Assembly (NCBI GenBank): GCA_019359155.1
Contig: JAHHHV010000066.1
Span: 1-64,000, forward strand
Direction: 5' to 3'
Length of the DNA: 64,000 bases
Source: Pegethrix bostrychoides GSE-TBD4-15B
GTDB lineage: Bacteria > Cyanobacteriota > Cyanobacteriia > Elainellales > Elainellaceae
The position numbers were made by a program, and so were the translations under genes. The stretch's first letter is position 1. Every line of letters starts with the position of its first letter. The notes under the pieces are model-generated. The model searched no databases and had not been told where the DNA came from. It was given only the letters and a program-made list of their open reading frames with translations. Below are positions 42,177-50,233 of this stretch, piece by piece.

Positions 42177-44081
42177 CTAGCCGATCAATTCCTTGACTTT
42201 CTTCATAATTCCAGCCGGGTCAATGCCCTGATGCGGAAACTGCTCCCACAGTCCCCCGCAGCCTTCCTCATGCGTGCCCAGGTATCCAAATTTGGGGCTA
42301 TAGCCGCGCTCCAGTAGCCAGGTGCCAAAGCGGCTACCCAACCCCGTTTTGCGGTTAAAGGCTTCCACCGTCAGCACAAAGGGAGCCTTGCCAATCTTGG
42401 CCATCATCTCTTCGTCCACCACGTTCAGAGTTGACTTGTTGACCACGCCCACCTCAATACCCTCTTGCTTCAGGCGCTCCGCCGCATCCACAGCCCGGTA
42501 CAGTGCATCGCCAAAGGCTACGATATAGCCCGCGCTGCCTTCGCGCACCAGCTCATCTTTGCCAGGAACGAAGCTGTAGCCTTCACCATGCAGCAGGTTG
42601 CCGCTGCCGTCTAGCAAGTACGGGGTTTTGGAGCGGGTGGAAAAGATGAATCGCAGTCCAGGCTGGTGGAAGACGGCCTCAACGCAGGCTTTCATCTGAC
42701 CCGCATCGGCTGGGAAGTAGAGCTTGGTGTCATAGCCATCGTCTAGGCCGTTATCGGCAAAGAAGTTGTTGATGCCGAAGTGGCAGGTGTTGTCGGCCAT
42801 ATCGTCAATGCCGGAATGCGAGAAATGGCAGAGCAGATTCGAGAAGTTGAGCCGCGCCATTGTGATCTCGGAGATGCACATCTCTAGGAAGGCCGCAAAG
42901 GTGGCAAAGATGCCCTGCTTGCCCTGCTCCATGCCGAAGCCTGCTGCCGCCGAGAGGTTGCCGCGCTCCATGATTCCAGAGGGAATGAATACTTCTGGAT
43001 GCGCGTCGTGGATTTTCTTGAGGCCGCAGGAGCCTTCTAGGTCGCTGTCCACCACCAGCACCTTTGCCTTGCGATCAGCCTCGCTCATCTTGCCCAGCAT
43101 CCCCACCACTGCGTCCCCAAAGACGTTGCGATTCGAGTCCCACTGGTCGCTAGAGCCTTGGAATGCATAGTCCTGCTTCGGCTTTTCGATGCCCTTCAGA
43201 TATTCAACGGCGGCAGTATGACCCCGCTTTTCCAGGTACTCCAGCGCCAGCTTCACTGAGATGACATCATGGCCGTGGTTGGAGCCTTCTAGCCCTTCAA
43301 TGCCGGGGCACATCGGACGCTTACAGATCACCGCCACCGGGCCGGGGGTGCTGATTGCCTCGCAGATCTGAGCGTAAAGGCTGTCGATATCTTCGCCGTC
43401 CACCGTCAGCACCTTCAGGCCGTGACCCGTCAGGGTTTTTTCGACGCTGTAGCCGGGGAGATATTTGGAAGGATGTCCGGCAATCGTCACGTCGTTGTCG
43501 TCGATGATCAGCTTGACATTGATATGCTGCGCTACGGCTAACCGCGCCGCTTCGGCATCGTTGCCTTCCTGCTGCGAGCCATCCGAGCCGAGACAGAACA
43601 CAGCCTTGCCAGGGTTGGCCAGCGCCACGCCGTTGACGTAAGGCCACATATGCCCCAGCCGCCCTGAGCTGAACTTGACACCGGGAGTTAAGCCGAGTTC
43701 GGGGTGTCCCGGCAGCTTGGAGTTGGCCTGCCGATAGTGCATCAGCTGCTCGGCAGGCATGGCTTTAGCCAGCACCGACATGAGATACTGCGTGCCCACC
43801 CGATGTCCGGCTTCGTCAAAGAAAATCGGCACGAACTGATCAGGCTGGCTGTGAAACAGCGCGTCGAGAATCATCACTTCGGGCACGGTGTCGTAAGGGC
43901 CACCCGTATGGCCACCCACGCCGCTGGCGGCGCCCGTCGCGGTGAAGAACACAATCGCGTCGCGGCAGAGCTGGATATTGGCCTTGAGGCTGCTGCGCTG
44001 CTCGTCGGTTAGCTTTGAGACGCTGGGGTCAAGCTTGACAGGTTTGTAGGCGCTGAGGTCGATGGGGAAGCGGGTCGTCAT
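42177..44081 (-). CDS. Transketolase-like thiamine diphosphate enzyme
   Basis: A 634-residue enzyme transferring two-carbon units between sugar phosphates, as in the Calvin cycle and pentose phosphate pathway. The ThDP motif reads GSDGSQQEGNDAEAARLA...LIIDDND. The N-terminal HTGGPYDTVPEVMILDALF and the pyrimidine domain (SGIMERGNLSAAAGFGMEQG; FATFAAFLEMCISEI) are visible. Length and several motifs differ from canonical cyanobacterial Tkt (about 670 residues, with more typical H-P-x-x-x), so a second, non-Calvin enzyme is possible; I cannot decide. No other central-carbon genes are adjacent. Confidence 0.85.
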   Translation of the reverse strand: MTTRFPIDLSAYKPVKLDPSVSKLTDEQRSSLKANIQLCRDAIVFFTATGAASGVGGHTGGPYDTVPEVMILDALFHSQPDQFVPIFFDEAGHRVGTQYLMSVLAKAMPAEQLMHYRQANSKLPGHPELGLTPGVKFSSGRLGHMWPYVNGVALANPGKAVFCLGSDGSQQEGNDAEAARLAVAQHINVKLIIDDNDVTIAGHPSKYLPGYSVEKTLTGHGLKVLTVDGEDIDSLYAQICEAISTPGPVAVICKRPMCPGIEGLEGSNHGHDVISVKLALEYLEKRGHTAAVEYLKGIEKPKQDYAFQGSSDQWDSNRNVFGDAVVGMLGKMSEADRKAKVLVVDSDLEGSCGLKKIHDAHPEVFIPSGIMERGNLSAAAGFGMEQGKQGIFATFAAFLEMCISEITMARLNFSNLLCHFSHSGIDDMADNTCHFGINNFFADNGLDDGYDTKLYFPADAGQMKACVEAVFHQPGLRFIFSTRSKTPYLLDGSGNLLHGEGYSFVPGKDELVREGSAGYIVAFGDALYRAVDAAERLKQEGIEVGVVNKSTLNVVDEEMMAKIGKAPFVLTVEAFNRKTGLGSRFGTWLLERGYSPKFGYLGTHEEGCGGLWEQFPHQGIDPAGIMKKVKELIG

Positions 44082-44338
44082 AGCAGGCTCCTAGTATGAG
44101 GCAAAATTAGCTGTGGTGCGATATGGCAGGGGGCACCATCAGCTTCGGCAGTCAGCTCAGGCAGAGTGAGCCTACGCTGATGGTAGGAAATAGGCTGTGC
44201 AAATGCAAGGCTACTGGACTACAGAGACTTGTCTAGCTTTATTAAATCAAGCTTCTGTCACTGGCGCTGAAAGCGTTTGGGTTGAACTGATGTCTCTGGC
44301 TAGTCTCAGTGGAGCACAAGTCCTAACGACTGATCCCC

Positions 44339-45112
44339 CTAGCCTTTCACCTTTGTTGTCAGCTTACCAGGGGTTCGGCGCGCCATGCGAACCGTGTAGG
44401 GCAGTACGCCCACCATCAACGCAAAGGCTTCGTCGGGAATCCGGGCAATTGTGTCTTGGTCAAAGTAGGTTTCAAACTGGGTCAAAATCATCTGCGCGCG
44501 CTGAATGGGCAGTGATTTATCGGTGACCTGCTGGGTGAGCTTGATCCACTGCCGCCGAATCAGGTAGGCGTTCTGGCGCTCTTGATTGCTGTCAGGACGG
44601 AGCAGCGACAGCCTGCCCATCGGGATGACGCGCTGACAGTCCATATCGAGTAGACCACCAATTGCCGCACCTGGCCCTGCAAACTCGGTGTGAAATGGCT
44701 TGCATAGAATCACGCCGTTGCGCTGGCGACCGTTCACCATCCAGACTTGGCCGCTACGAATGCAGTCTAATAGTTCTTCAGTAGTCACGCCTTCAAGGGT
44801 TGACGGCAAGGAATCGGCATCTAGCGAGTCTTTTGATCGGGATAAGGCTGAGGTTGGAATAGCTTTTCCTGACTCGGCACTGGACAAATCTTGGGGCAAA
44901 TCTTGGGGCAAATCTTGGGGCGAATCTTGATTCAGGTCTGTGGAACCCATCTGAGTCTGCCCTGCTCGCAAGTCTTTGACCTCAGCCTCAGATGCTGACG
45001 CTTGGGTGGATGCTTGAGCTAATTCAGTCGCCAGTTTAACTTGGGTCACTTCAGCCAGGTTGTTCGCGAGGTTAATCAAGATTGATTTAGAAGCGGCGGC
45101 AGAGGCGCTCAA
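44339..45112 (-). CDS. Protein of unknown function with repeat linker
   Basis: A 257-residue protein I do not recognise. An Ala/Ser/Thr-rich N-terminal part (1-65) is followed by a QDLPQDLPQDL linker made of 12-bp DNA repeats. The C-terminal domain (about 105-257) has TTEELLDCIRSGQVWMVNGRQRNGVILCKPFH in parts, DMDCQRVIPMGRLSLL and MVGVLPYTVRMARRTPGKL. No signal peptide or membrane helix is visible. The mixed helical/beta pattern suggests a compact domain. It is isolated, downstream of a 420-base gap that carries another 12-bp repeat array. Confidence 0.6.
   Translation of the reverse strand: MSASAAASKSILINLANNLAEVTQVKLATELAQASTQASASEAEVKDLRAGQTQMGSTDLNQDSPQDLPQDLPQDLSSAESGKAIPTSALSRSKDSLDADSLPSTLEGVTTEELLDCIRSGQVWMVNGRQRNGVILCKPFHTEFAGPGAAIGGLLDMDCQRVIPMGRLSLLRPDSNQERQNAYLIRRQWIKLTQQVTDKSLPIQRAQMILTQFETYFDQDTIARIPDEAFALMVGVLPYTVRMARRTPGKLTTKVKG
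44881..44928. repeat. Four tandem 12-bp units in coding DNA
   Basis: Units GGGGCAAATCTT, with one or two changes in the first and last, repeat in frame and encode DLPQ on the minus strand. The unit shares the core GGGCAAAT with the array at 45275-45334. Confidence 0.9.
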
Positions 45113-45535
45113 TCAACTCATTGGGCAGGAGGGGGGCGAGAGGGGAAAAGATGAACGAGTAGCTACATTTTAGGGTATTCACCTGAAGCGCGCTCAGTAG
45201 AAGCATCAAGAGATGTTGAAGAGCAGATGAAGATCGATTTGTTTTTGGTCTCAACTGTGAGTTAGAGATGAAGAGGGCAAATTTCTGGGCAGATTTCTAG
45301 GCAAATTTCTGGGTAAATTTCTGGGCAAATTGCGAAATCAATGCTGCGGCTACTCCCGAAGATTGAGCCACCGGATGACTTCTCGTCGGCATCCTCGCCT
45401 ACAATTATGAAGAAATTGTGTGAAAGAATCTTGTGAAGAAAACTGTGGAGAAAACCGTGCAGAGCCAAATCTATGCGGAAGTTCTGCCCAGAATGCTCTC
45501 AAGCGTTCTCTCCAGCAGACAGCGGAGTCAAAACT
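45113..45535. other. Intergenic region with 12-bp repeat array
   Basis: This 423-base gap between divergent genes holds a five-unit 12-bp array (45275-45334). The frame that runs through it on the minus strand is only a product of the repeat. The promoter of the homoserine dehydrogenase gene should be in the AT-rich part near 45400-45450. Confidence 0.5.
45275..45334. repeat. Five tandem 12-bp units, intergenic
   Basis: Units of the form GGGCAAATTTCT repeat five times with one or two substitutions each. No interspersed spacers are present, so it is not a CRISPR. Confidence 0.9.
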
Positions 45536-46870
45536 GTGGTGTTTAAGGTGGGGTTGCTGGGGTTAGGCACGGTCGGAACAGGCACGGCTGAGATTTTGCT
45601 AAATCCGGCGGGGCGGCATCCGCTGCTGCAAGAGATCAAAATTCATCGGGTGGGACTGCGTCAGCTCGACAAGCCGCGTCAGATTCAGCTGCCTGCTGAC
45701 CTGCTCACCACCGATCTAGAGGCAATTGTGACCGATCCTGAAGTCGATATTGTGGTTGAGGTGATGGGCGGACTAGAGCCAGCCCGCTCGCTAATGCTGC
45801 AAGCGATTGCCCAGGGCAAGCATGTCGTCACGGCCAACAAAGCCGCGATTGCCCGATACGGCGACGAGATTTTCACGGCGGCGAATGCGGCGGGAGTCTA
45901 TGTGCTGCTAGAGGCAGCAGTCGCGGGCGGCATCCCGGTGATTGAGCCATTGAAGCAGTCGCTCTGCGCCAACCGGATTCAGGCCATCACGGGCATCATC
46001 AACGGTACTACAAACTATATCCTGAGCCGAATGCAGGCCGAGGGCAGCGATTTTGAGCAGGTGCTCGCTGACGCGCAGGCACTTGGCTATGCTGAAGCCG
46101 ACCCGACCGCCGACGTGGACGGACTCGATGCGGCTGACAAAATCGCGATTCTGGCCTCGCTGGCGTTTGGCGGCAGGATCAAACTGCCAGAAGTTTACTG
46201 CGAAGGCATTGGCAAGATTAGCGCGGCAGATATTGCCTACGCCGAGCGCCTAGGCTTTGTGATCAAGCTGCTGGCTACAGCCCGCCGTGCCGCGATCGAC
46301 GCGCCAGCCGACGCGCCGCTGCAAGTCCGCGTTCACCCAACGCTGCTGCCCAAAACCCATCCGCTGGCCAGCGTCAACGGCGTTTATAACGCGATTTTGA
46401 TTGAAGGCGACCCAATTGGTGAGGTGATGTTTTTTGGCCCTGGAGCCGGAGCCGGACCAACCGCCAGCGCTGTCGTCGCTGATATTTTAAACGTGGCCGC
46501 CATTCTCAAGGTCGGTCGAGCGGCAGGCTCAACGGCAGCGCTCCCTGACGGCACGCCGCTGCTCGATCCGCTGCTGGCTTGCTCGCACCAGAGCTACTGC
46601 GAAATCGCCCCGATCGAAGCGCTCGTGACGCGCTTCTACGTGCGGTTTTTGGTCAAAGACAGCCCCGGCGTGATTGGCAAGCTAGGCAGCTGCTTTGGTG
46701 AGCATCAGGTCAGCCTCGAATCGGTCGTGCAGATTGGCCGTCGCGATCAGATGGCCGAAATTGTGGTGATCACGCATGACGTGCGCGAAGCCAACTTCCG
46801 GCAGGCGCTAGCCGCAATCGAACAGTTTGATCTGCTGAGGCAGATTTCTAGCGTGCTGCGCGTGCTTTAG
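45536..46870 (+). CDS. hom: Homoserine dehydrogenase
   Basis: A 444-residue NAD(P)H enzyme converting aspartate semialdehyde to homoserine in the threonine/methionine pathway. The Rossmann motif is GLLGLGTVGTGTAEIL near the N-terminus. Catalytic-domain markers are VVTANKAAIARYG, GGIPVIEPLKQSL, ITGIINGTTNYILSRM and DPTADVDGLDAADKIAILA. A C-terminal ACT domain (about 365-440; VKDSPGVIGKLGSCFGEHQVSLESVV in parts) suggests feedback regulation by an amino acid, usually threonine. GTG at 45536 follows GGAG and fits the domain start; the longer frame from 45473 adds a Cys-rich tail unlikely to be real. Confidence 0.95.
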   Translation: MVFKVGLLGLGTVGTGTAEILLNPAGRHPLLQEIKIHRVGLRQLDKPRQIQLPADLLTTDLEAIVTDPEVDIVVEVMGGLEPARSLMLQAIAQGKHVVTANKAAIARYGDEIFTAANAAGVYVLLEAAVAGGIPVIEPLKQSLCANRIQAITGIINGTTNYILSRMQAEGSDFEQVLADAQALGYAEADPTADVDGLDAADKIAILASLAFGGRIKLPEVYCEGIGKISAADIAYAERLGFVIKLLATARRAAIDAPADAPLQVRVHPTLLPKTHPLASVNGVYNAILIEGDPIGEVMFFGPGAGAGPTASAVVADILNVAAILKVGRAAGSTAALPDGTPLLDPLLACSHQSYCEIAPIEALVTRFYVRFLVKDSPGVIGKLGSCFGEHQVSLESVVQIGRRDQMAEIVVITHDVREANFRQALAAIEQFDLLRQISSVLRVL

Positions 46871-46896
46871 CGAGGCTGACACTCAGTTTTCGCTGG

Positions 46897-47412
46897 CTAC
46901 TCTGCGCGCAGGCGCGTCACCTTCAGCGTAAACTGCCCCACGCCCTGCCCAGCATAAGGATTGACTCGGATAATGTAGTTGCCAGGTTGGGTGATGCGGG
47001 CGAACAGCATTGAGTTGGTTGAGCCATCTGGCGCATCGTCGTTTTCAGCCGCCGTGGTGCCATCCGGCCCTAGTAGCGTAATAATGGTGTCGAATTGCTC
47101 GGAGGTCAGATCCATCACCACCTGCTCACCGCCCTTAAAGCTAATCAGATAGTCGCGCGCAAAGCCACCGCTGCCTGTCGGGATATCTTTGTCGGTCAGA
47201 CTGTCTGTCACCTGGCCGTTTTCAGGTAGCGGAATCGGATTGTAAAGCGCCTGAGCGCCAGCAGTTTGGGCAATGGCGACTGCACCCACCAAACTCAGCA
47301 GGCTGGTCAGTAGGCGACCTGTCAGCCCGGTTGCTGTCACGACCGGAGCGCGGAAAGAAGCAGGGAGAGCCACTAAGGGAGCGTTGAGCTTAGACACCAC
47401 AGAATTCCTCAT
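46897..47412 (-). CDS. Secreted PPC-domain protein
   Basis: A 171-residue exported protein. The N-terminal hydrophobic segment (about 29-53, LTGRLLTSLLSLVGAVAIAQTAGA) is a long signal peptide. A bacterial pre-peptidase C-terminal (PPC) domain follows (about 75-170). Its signatures are VVMDLTSEQFDTIITLLGPDG, AENDDAPDGSTNSMLFARI and GNYIIRVNPYAGQGVGQFTLKV. Such domains are beta-sandwiches attached to secreted enzymes; here it stands alone, so it may be a small periplasmic or surface protein. It is convergent with hom, 26 bases apart. Confidence 0.78.
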   Translation of the reverse strand: MRNSVVSKLNAPLVALPASFRAPVVTATGLTGRLLTSLLSLVGAVAIAQTAGAQALYNPIPLPENGQVTDSLTDKDIPTGSGGFARDYLISFKGGEQVVMDLTSEQFDTIITLLGPDGTTAAENDDAPDGSTNSMLFARITQPGNYIIRVNPYAGQGVGQFTLKVTRLRAE

Positions 47413-47440
47413 ATATAACGGCTATATTTTGCCAACGTGA

Positions 47441-47470
47441 AAATGCTAAAAGCAGAAATGCTAAAAGCAG
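47441..47470. repeat. Two exact 15-bp tandem copies
   Basis: AAATGCTAAAAGCAG is repeated head to tail in the divergent spacer between the PPC gene and the glutaredoxin gene. Confidence 0.9.
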
Positions 47471-47603
47471 AAATCGCTTGTCAATTATGACCGATCTACC
47501 CGGTTCTGCCGACTCTGCCTCACCTGATTGCGGCCAAAGCTGACTACACTAGAGATGCTGTTTCGCTCTCGTCTCTGCTATTCTGTTTTGCCGAGGAACC
47601 CCT

Positions 47604-47864
47604 ATGTCCCACACCGTTGAAGTCTATACCTGGAGCAGCTGCCCCTTCTGTATCCGCGCCAAGGCTCTGCTCGATAAAAAAGGCGTGACGTACACTGAAC
47701 ACTGCATTGATGGCGATGAGCCAGCCCGCGCCAAAATGTCTGAGCGAGCCAACGGCAGGCGTTCAGTGCCGCAAATCTTCATTGACGATCAGCATATTGG
47801 CGGCTGCGACGACCTCTATGCGCTAAACGCCAAGGGTGGACTCGATCCGCTGCTGGCTGGCTGA
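47604..47864 (+). CDS. grxC: Glutaredoxin (CPFC)
   Basis: An 86-residue dithiol glutaredoxin with CPFC at residues 14-17 and RSVPQIFIDDQHIGGCDDLYAL. It is upstream of glutathione synthase, a common cyanobacterial pairing that links glutathione supply and use. Its C-terminal half is nearly identical to the glutaredoxin at 32474-32782. The stop codon lies inside the first copy of a 14-bp triple repeat, so the last residues (LLAG) are set by that repeat. Confidence 0.94.
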   Translation: MSHTVEVYTWSSCPFCIRAKALLDKKGVTYTEHCIDGDEPARAKMSERANGRRSVPQIFIDDQHIGGCDDLYALNAKGGLDPLLAG

Positions 47865-47898
47865 TTTGGGCTGGCTGATTTGGGCTGGCTGATTTGGG
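47857..47898. repeat. Three exact 14-bp tandem copies spanning a stop codon
   Basis: CTGGCTGATTTGGG occurs three times from the end of grxC into the spacer before gshB. The TGA stop of grxC is within the first copy. Each copy adds 14 bases, not a multiple of three. Confidence 0.92.
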
Positions 47899-47914
47899 TT
47901 AACTGGAGAACCGC

Positions 47915-48883
47915 GTGAATCTGATTTTCATCATTGATCCCATCGAACGGCTGGATCCCGGCCATGACAGCAGCGTTGCCATGATGGAGGCAGCGCAGGA
48001 AAAAGGTCATCAAGTCTGGATCACGCAGGCTGAGCATCTGAGCGTGATTGACGGCAAGGCTTGGGCGCTGGCTTGCCCAGTGCAGCTTCAGCCCGTCGAG
48101 CTAGTGGCAGGACGGTGGGTCGCGCCACAGCCCTGGTTTAGCCTGGAGCCAAGCCGCCTGATTTGCCTGGAAGAGACTGGCGCAGTGTTCATGCGGACTG
48201 ACCCGCCCGTGAACATTCCCTACCTCTACGCCACCTACATCCTGGATGCCGTAGACCGCACCAAAACGCTGGTGGTGAATGCGCCAGCTGGCCTGCGTGC
48301 CGCCAACGAAAAGATGTATGCGCTGCAATTTAAGGACGTAATGCCTGAAACTATCGTCAGCCAGGACAAGCAGGTGATCCGGCGATTCGTGGAGCAGCAT
48401 GGGGCGGCAGTGATCAAACCGTTGGGCGGCAAGGCGGGCGAAGGCATTTTGCTGATTACCCCGGAAGATCGCAACTTCAATTCGCTGATCGAAATCAGTA
48501 CGCTTGGCCGCATCCCTGTCATGGTGCAGGCTTACCTGCCCGCTGCCAAAGAGGGCGACAAGCGGATTATTTTGCTGGACGGTGAGCCAGTTGGAGCCGT
48601 CAACCGCGTTCCGACAGGCCAAGAGTTTCGCGGCAACATGGCGGTGGGCGGCAAGGCCGATAAAGCTCAGATCAGCGAGCGTGAACGCCTGATCTGTGAG
48701 CATGTGGCTCCTGCCCTCAGAAGGGACGGCCTGTATTTTGTCGGTCTCGACGTGATCGGCGGCTATCTCACCGAGATCAACGTCACTAGCCCGACCGGTA
48801 TCCGCGAAATCGATCGGCTCGATGGCCTGCGACTTGGCCTGCGGGTCATCGACTGGGTCGAGCAAAACCTCCCCAAACCGTAA
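47915..48883 (+). CDS. gshB: Glutathione synthase
   Basis: A 322-residue ATP-grasp ligase that adds glycine to gamma-glutamylcysteine. The family start LIFIIDPIERLDPGHDSSVAMM in parts, MRTDPPVNIPYLYATYIL, VIKPLGGKAGEGILLI and GLDVIGGYLTEINVTSPTGIREI are typical GshB motifs. GTG is the start, with GGAG eight bases upstream. It lies 50 bases after the glutaredoxin gene and is probably co-transcribed with it. The length is normal. Confidence 0.95.
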   Translation: MNLIFIIDPIERLDPGHDSSVAMMEAAQEKGHQVWITQAEHLSVIDGKAWALACPVQLQPVELVAGRWVAPQPWFSLEPSRLICLEETGAVFMRTDPPVNIPYLYATYILDAVDRTKTLVVNAPAGLRAANEKMYALQFKDVMPETIVSQDKQVIRRFVEQHGAAVIKPLGGKAGEGILLITPEDRNFNSLIEISTLGRIPVMVQAYLPAAKEGDKRIILLDGEPVGAVNRVPTGQEFRGNMAVGGKADKAQISERERLICEHVAPALRRDGLYFVGLDVIGGYLTEINVTSPTGIREIDRLDGLRLGLRVIDWVEQNLPKP

Positions 48884-48912
48884 CCCAAGCAGCCCCGATT
48901 GTAGAAGTATCA

Positions 48913-48918
48913 TATAAT
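48913..48918 (+). promoter_or_regulatory. Consensus -10 element candidate
   Basis: TATAAT lies 103 bases upstream of the substrate-binding protein start, in the gap after gshB. No good -35 hexamer is at 17 bases, so it is only a candidate promoter. Confidence 0.3.
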
Positions 48919-49020
48919 ACGATCTCTCGATTTTGCTTCGAGTAGCTTCGTAACAGTCGAGGGCTTTTCTGGCGCTTTCTGCTGGGAATGATATCTTCAT
49001 GGAATCTAGAGGACAATCAG

Positions 49021-50178
49021 ATGAGCCAGTCGCCTGATGATCTGCTGAGAGATGATTTGCTGAAACCAGCCCTGCTGAATCTGGATCGAGCGAGCCTGAA
49101 TCGGCGCAGGTTTATGAGCAAGCTGATTCAGTATGGCGGACTCGCCGTCGGCAGCGGTGTGCTAACAGCCTGCGCTGGCCAACCTACGAGTCAAACTACG
49201 AGTCAAGCCCCTGATCCGGCGGCCAGCAGTCCGGCAGCTAGCCCCAGCGGCGAACTCAAAAAAATCACCTACGGCACCAACTGGTATGCCCAGGCCGAGC
49301 ATGGCGGCTTCTACCAGGCAGTCGCTACCGGCATCTATAGAGACTATGGGCTGGACGTGACGATCAAGATGGGCGGGCCGCAGGTGAACGGCACGCAGCT
49401 TTTAATGGGCGGCGCGATTGACTTTTTTATGGGCTATGTCTCGGATGCAATCAAGGCCGTGCAGGAAAACATTCCGAAAGTCACCGTCGCGGCCATGTTC
49501 CAAAAAGACCCGCAGGTGCTGCTAGCGCATCCCGAAAGCAAGGCCAAGTCGCTGGCCGATCTCAAAGACCGACCGACCTTTATTGGCGCTGCCGCCAACA
49601 CAACCTTCTGGCCCTTTTTAAAGGCTAAATTCAGCTACAGCGATGCCCAGAAGCGCCCCTACAACTTCAACCCTGCCCCGTTTTTGGCTGATAAAACTGC
49701 GGTGCAGCAGGGCTATCTCAGCTCTGAACCGCTGGCGATTAGAAAAGAAGGGGGCTTCGAGCCGCTAGTTTTTTTGCTGGCCGACTACGGCTACGATCCC
49801 TATTCCACCACCATTGAATGCAAGCAGTCGCTCGTTGACCAAGATCCTGATCTGGTGCAGCGCTTTGTTGATGCCTCGATTAAAGGCTGGTACAGCTATC
49901 TAAATGGCGATCCGGCTCCAGCCAATGCACTGATTAAGCAAGATAATCCAGAAATGACGGATGAGCAGATTCAGTACAGCATTGAGAAAATGAAAGAGTA
50001 TGGAATTGTGGTTTCTGGCTCGGCAGAAACGCAAGGCATTGGCTCGATGACCGACGAACGCTGGAAGTCGTTCTTTGACACCATGTCTGGAGAGGGAATT
50101 TTCCCCAGCAGCCTAGACTACAAAAAAGCCTACACGCTGAAATTTGTGAACAAAGGCGTGGATGCCTACAAGAGCTAG
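49021..50178 (+). CDS. ABC transporter substrate-binding lipoprotein (NMT1/SsuA-like)
   Basis: A 385-residue binding lipoprotein. The N-terminal RRRFMSKLIQYGGLAVGSG with the lipobox LTAC (Cys at about 43) looks like a Tat-type lipoprotein signal. The NMT1/THI5-like domain has TYGTNWYAQAEHGGFYQAVATGIY in parts, GLDVTIKMGGPQVNG and GGAIDFFMGYVSDAIKAVQ. Family members bind pyrimidine precursors, taurine, sulfonates or nitrate; substrate cannot be told here. The ATG at 49021 has GAGGA seven bases upstream. The ABC ATPase gene follows after 55 bases. Two exact 12-bp copies near 49184-49207 encode TSQTTSQ in the linker. Confidence 0.87.
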   Translation: MSQSPDDLLRDDLLKPALLNLDRASLNRRRFMSKLIQYGGLAVGSGVLTACAGQPTSQTTSQAPDPAASSPAASPSGELKKITYGTNWYAQAEHGGFYQAVATGIYRDYGLDVTIKMGGPQVNGTQLLMGGAIDFFMGYVSDAIKAVQENIPKVTVAAMFQKDPQVLLAHPESKAKSLADLKDRPTFIGAAANTTFWPFLKAKFSYSDAQKRPYNFNPAPFLADKTAVQQGYLSSEPLAIRKEGGFEPLVFLLADYGYDPYSTTIECKQSLVDQDPDLVQRFVDASIKGWYSYLNGDPAPANALIKQDNPEMTDEQIQYSIEKMKEYGIVVSGSAETQGIGSMTDERWKSFFDTMSGEGIFPSSLDYKKAYTLKFVNKGVDAYKS

Positions 50179-50233
50179 CGCTAAGCAGGTGGTTTAGTTC
50201 TTCGGCGCGCTTTCTAGTTTCAGAGGCCTTGAG

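Noticed and set aside
44197-44526. 109-codon plus-strand frame
   Set aside because: Its second half is antisense to the 257-residue protein gene and the first half has no signature.
45275-45334. CRISPR array
   Set aside because: Units are contiguous 12-mers without unique spacers; the same holds for the other arrays in the window.
45262-45468. 68-codon minus-strand frame with PEIC repeats
   Set aside because: The repeats come only from the 12-bp intergenic array; no start signal.
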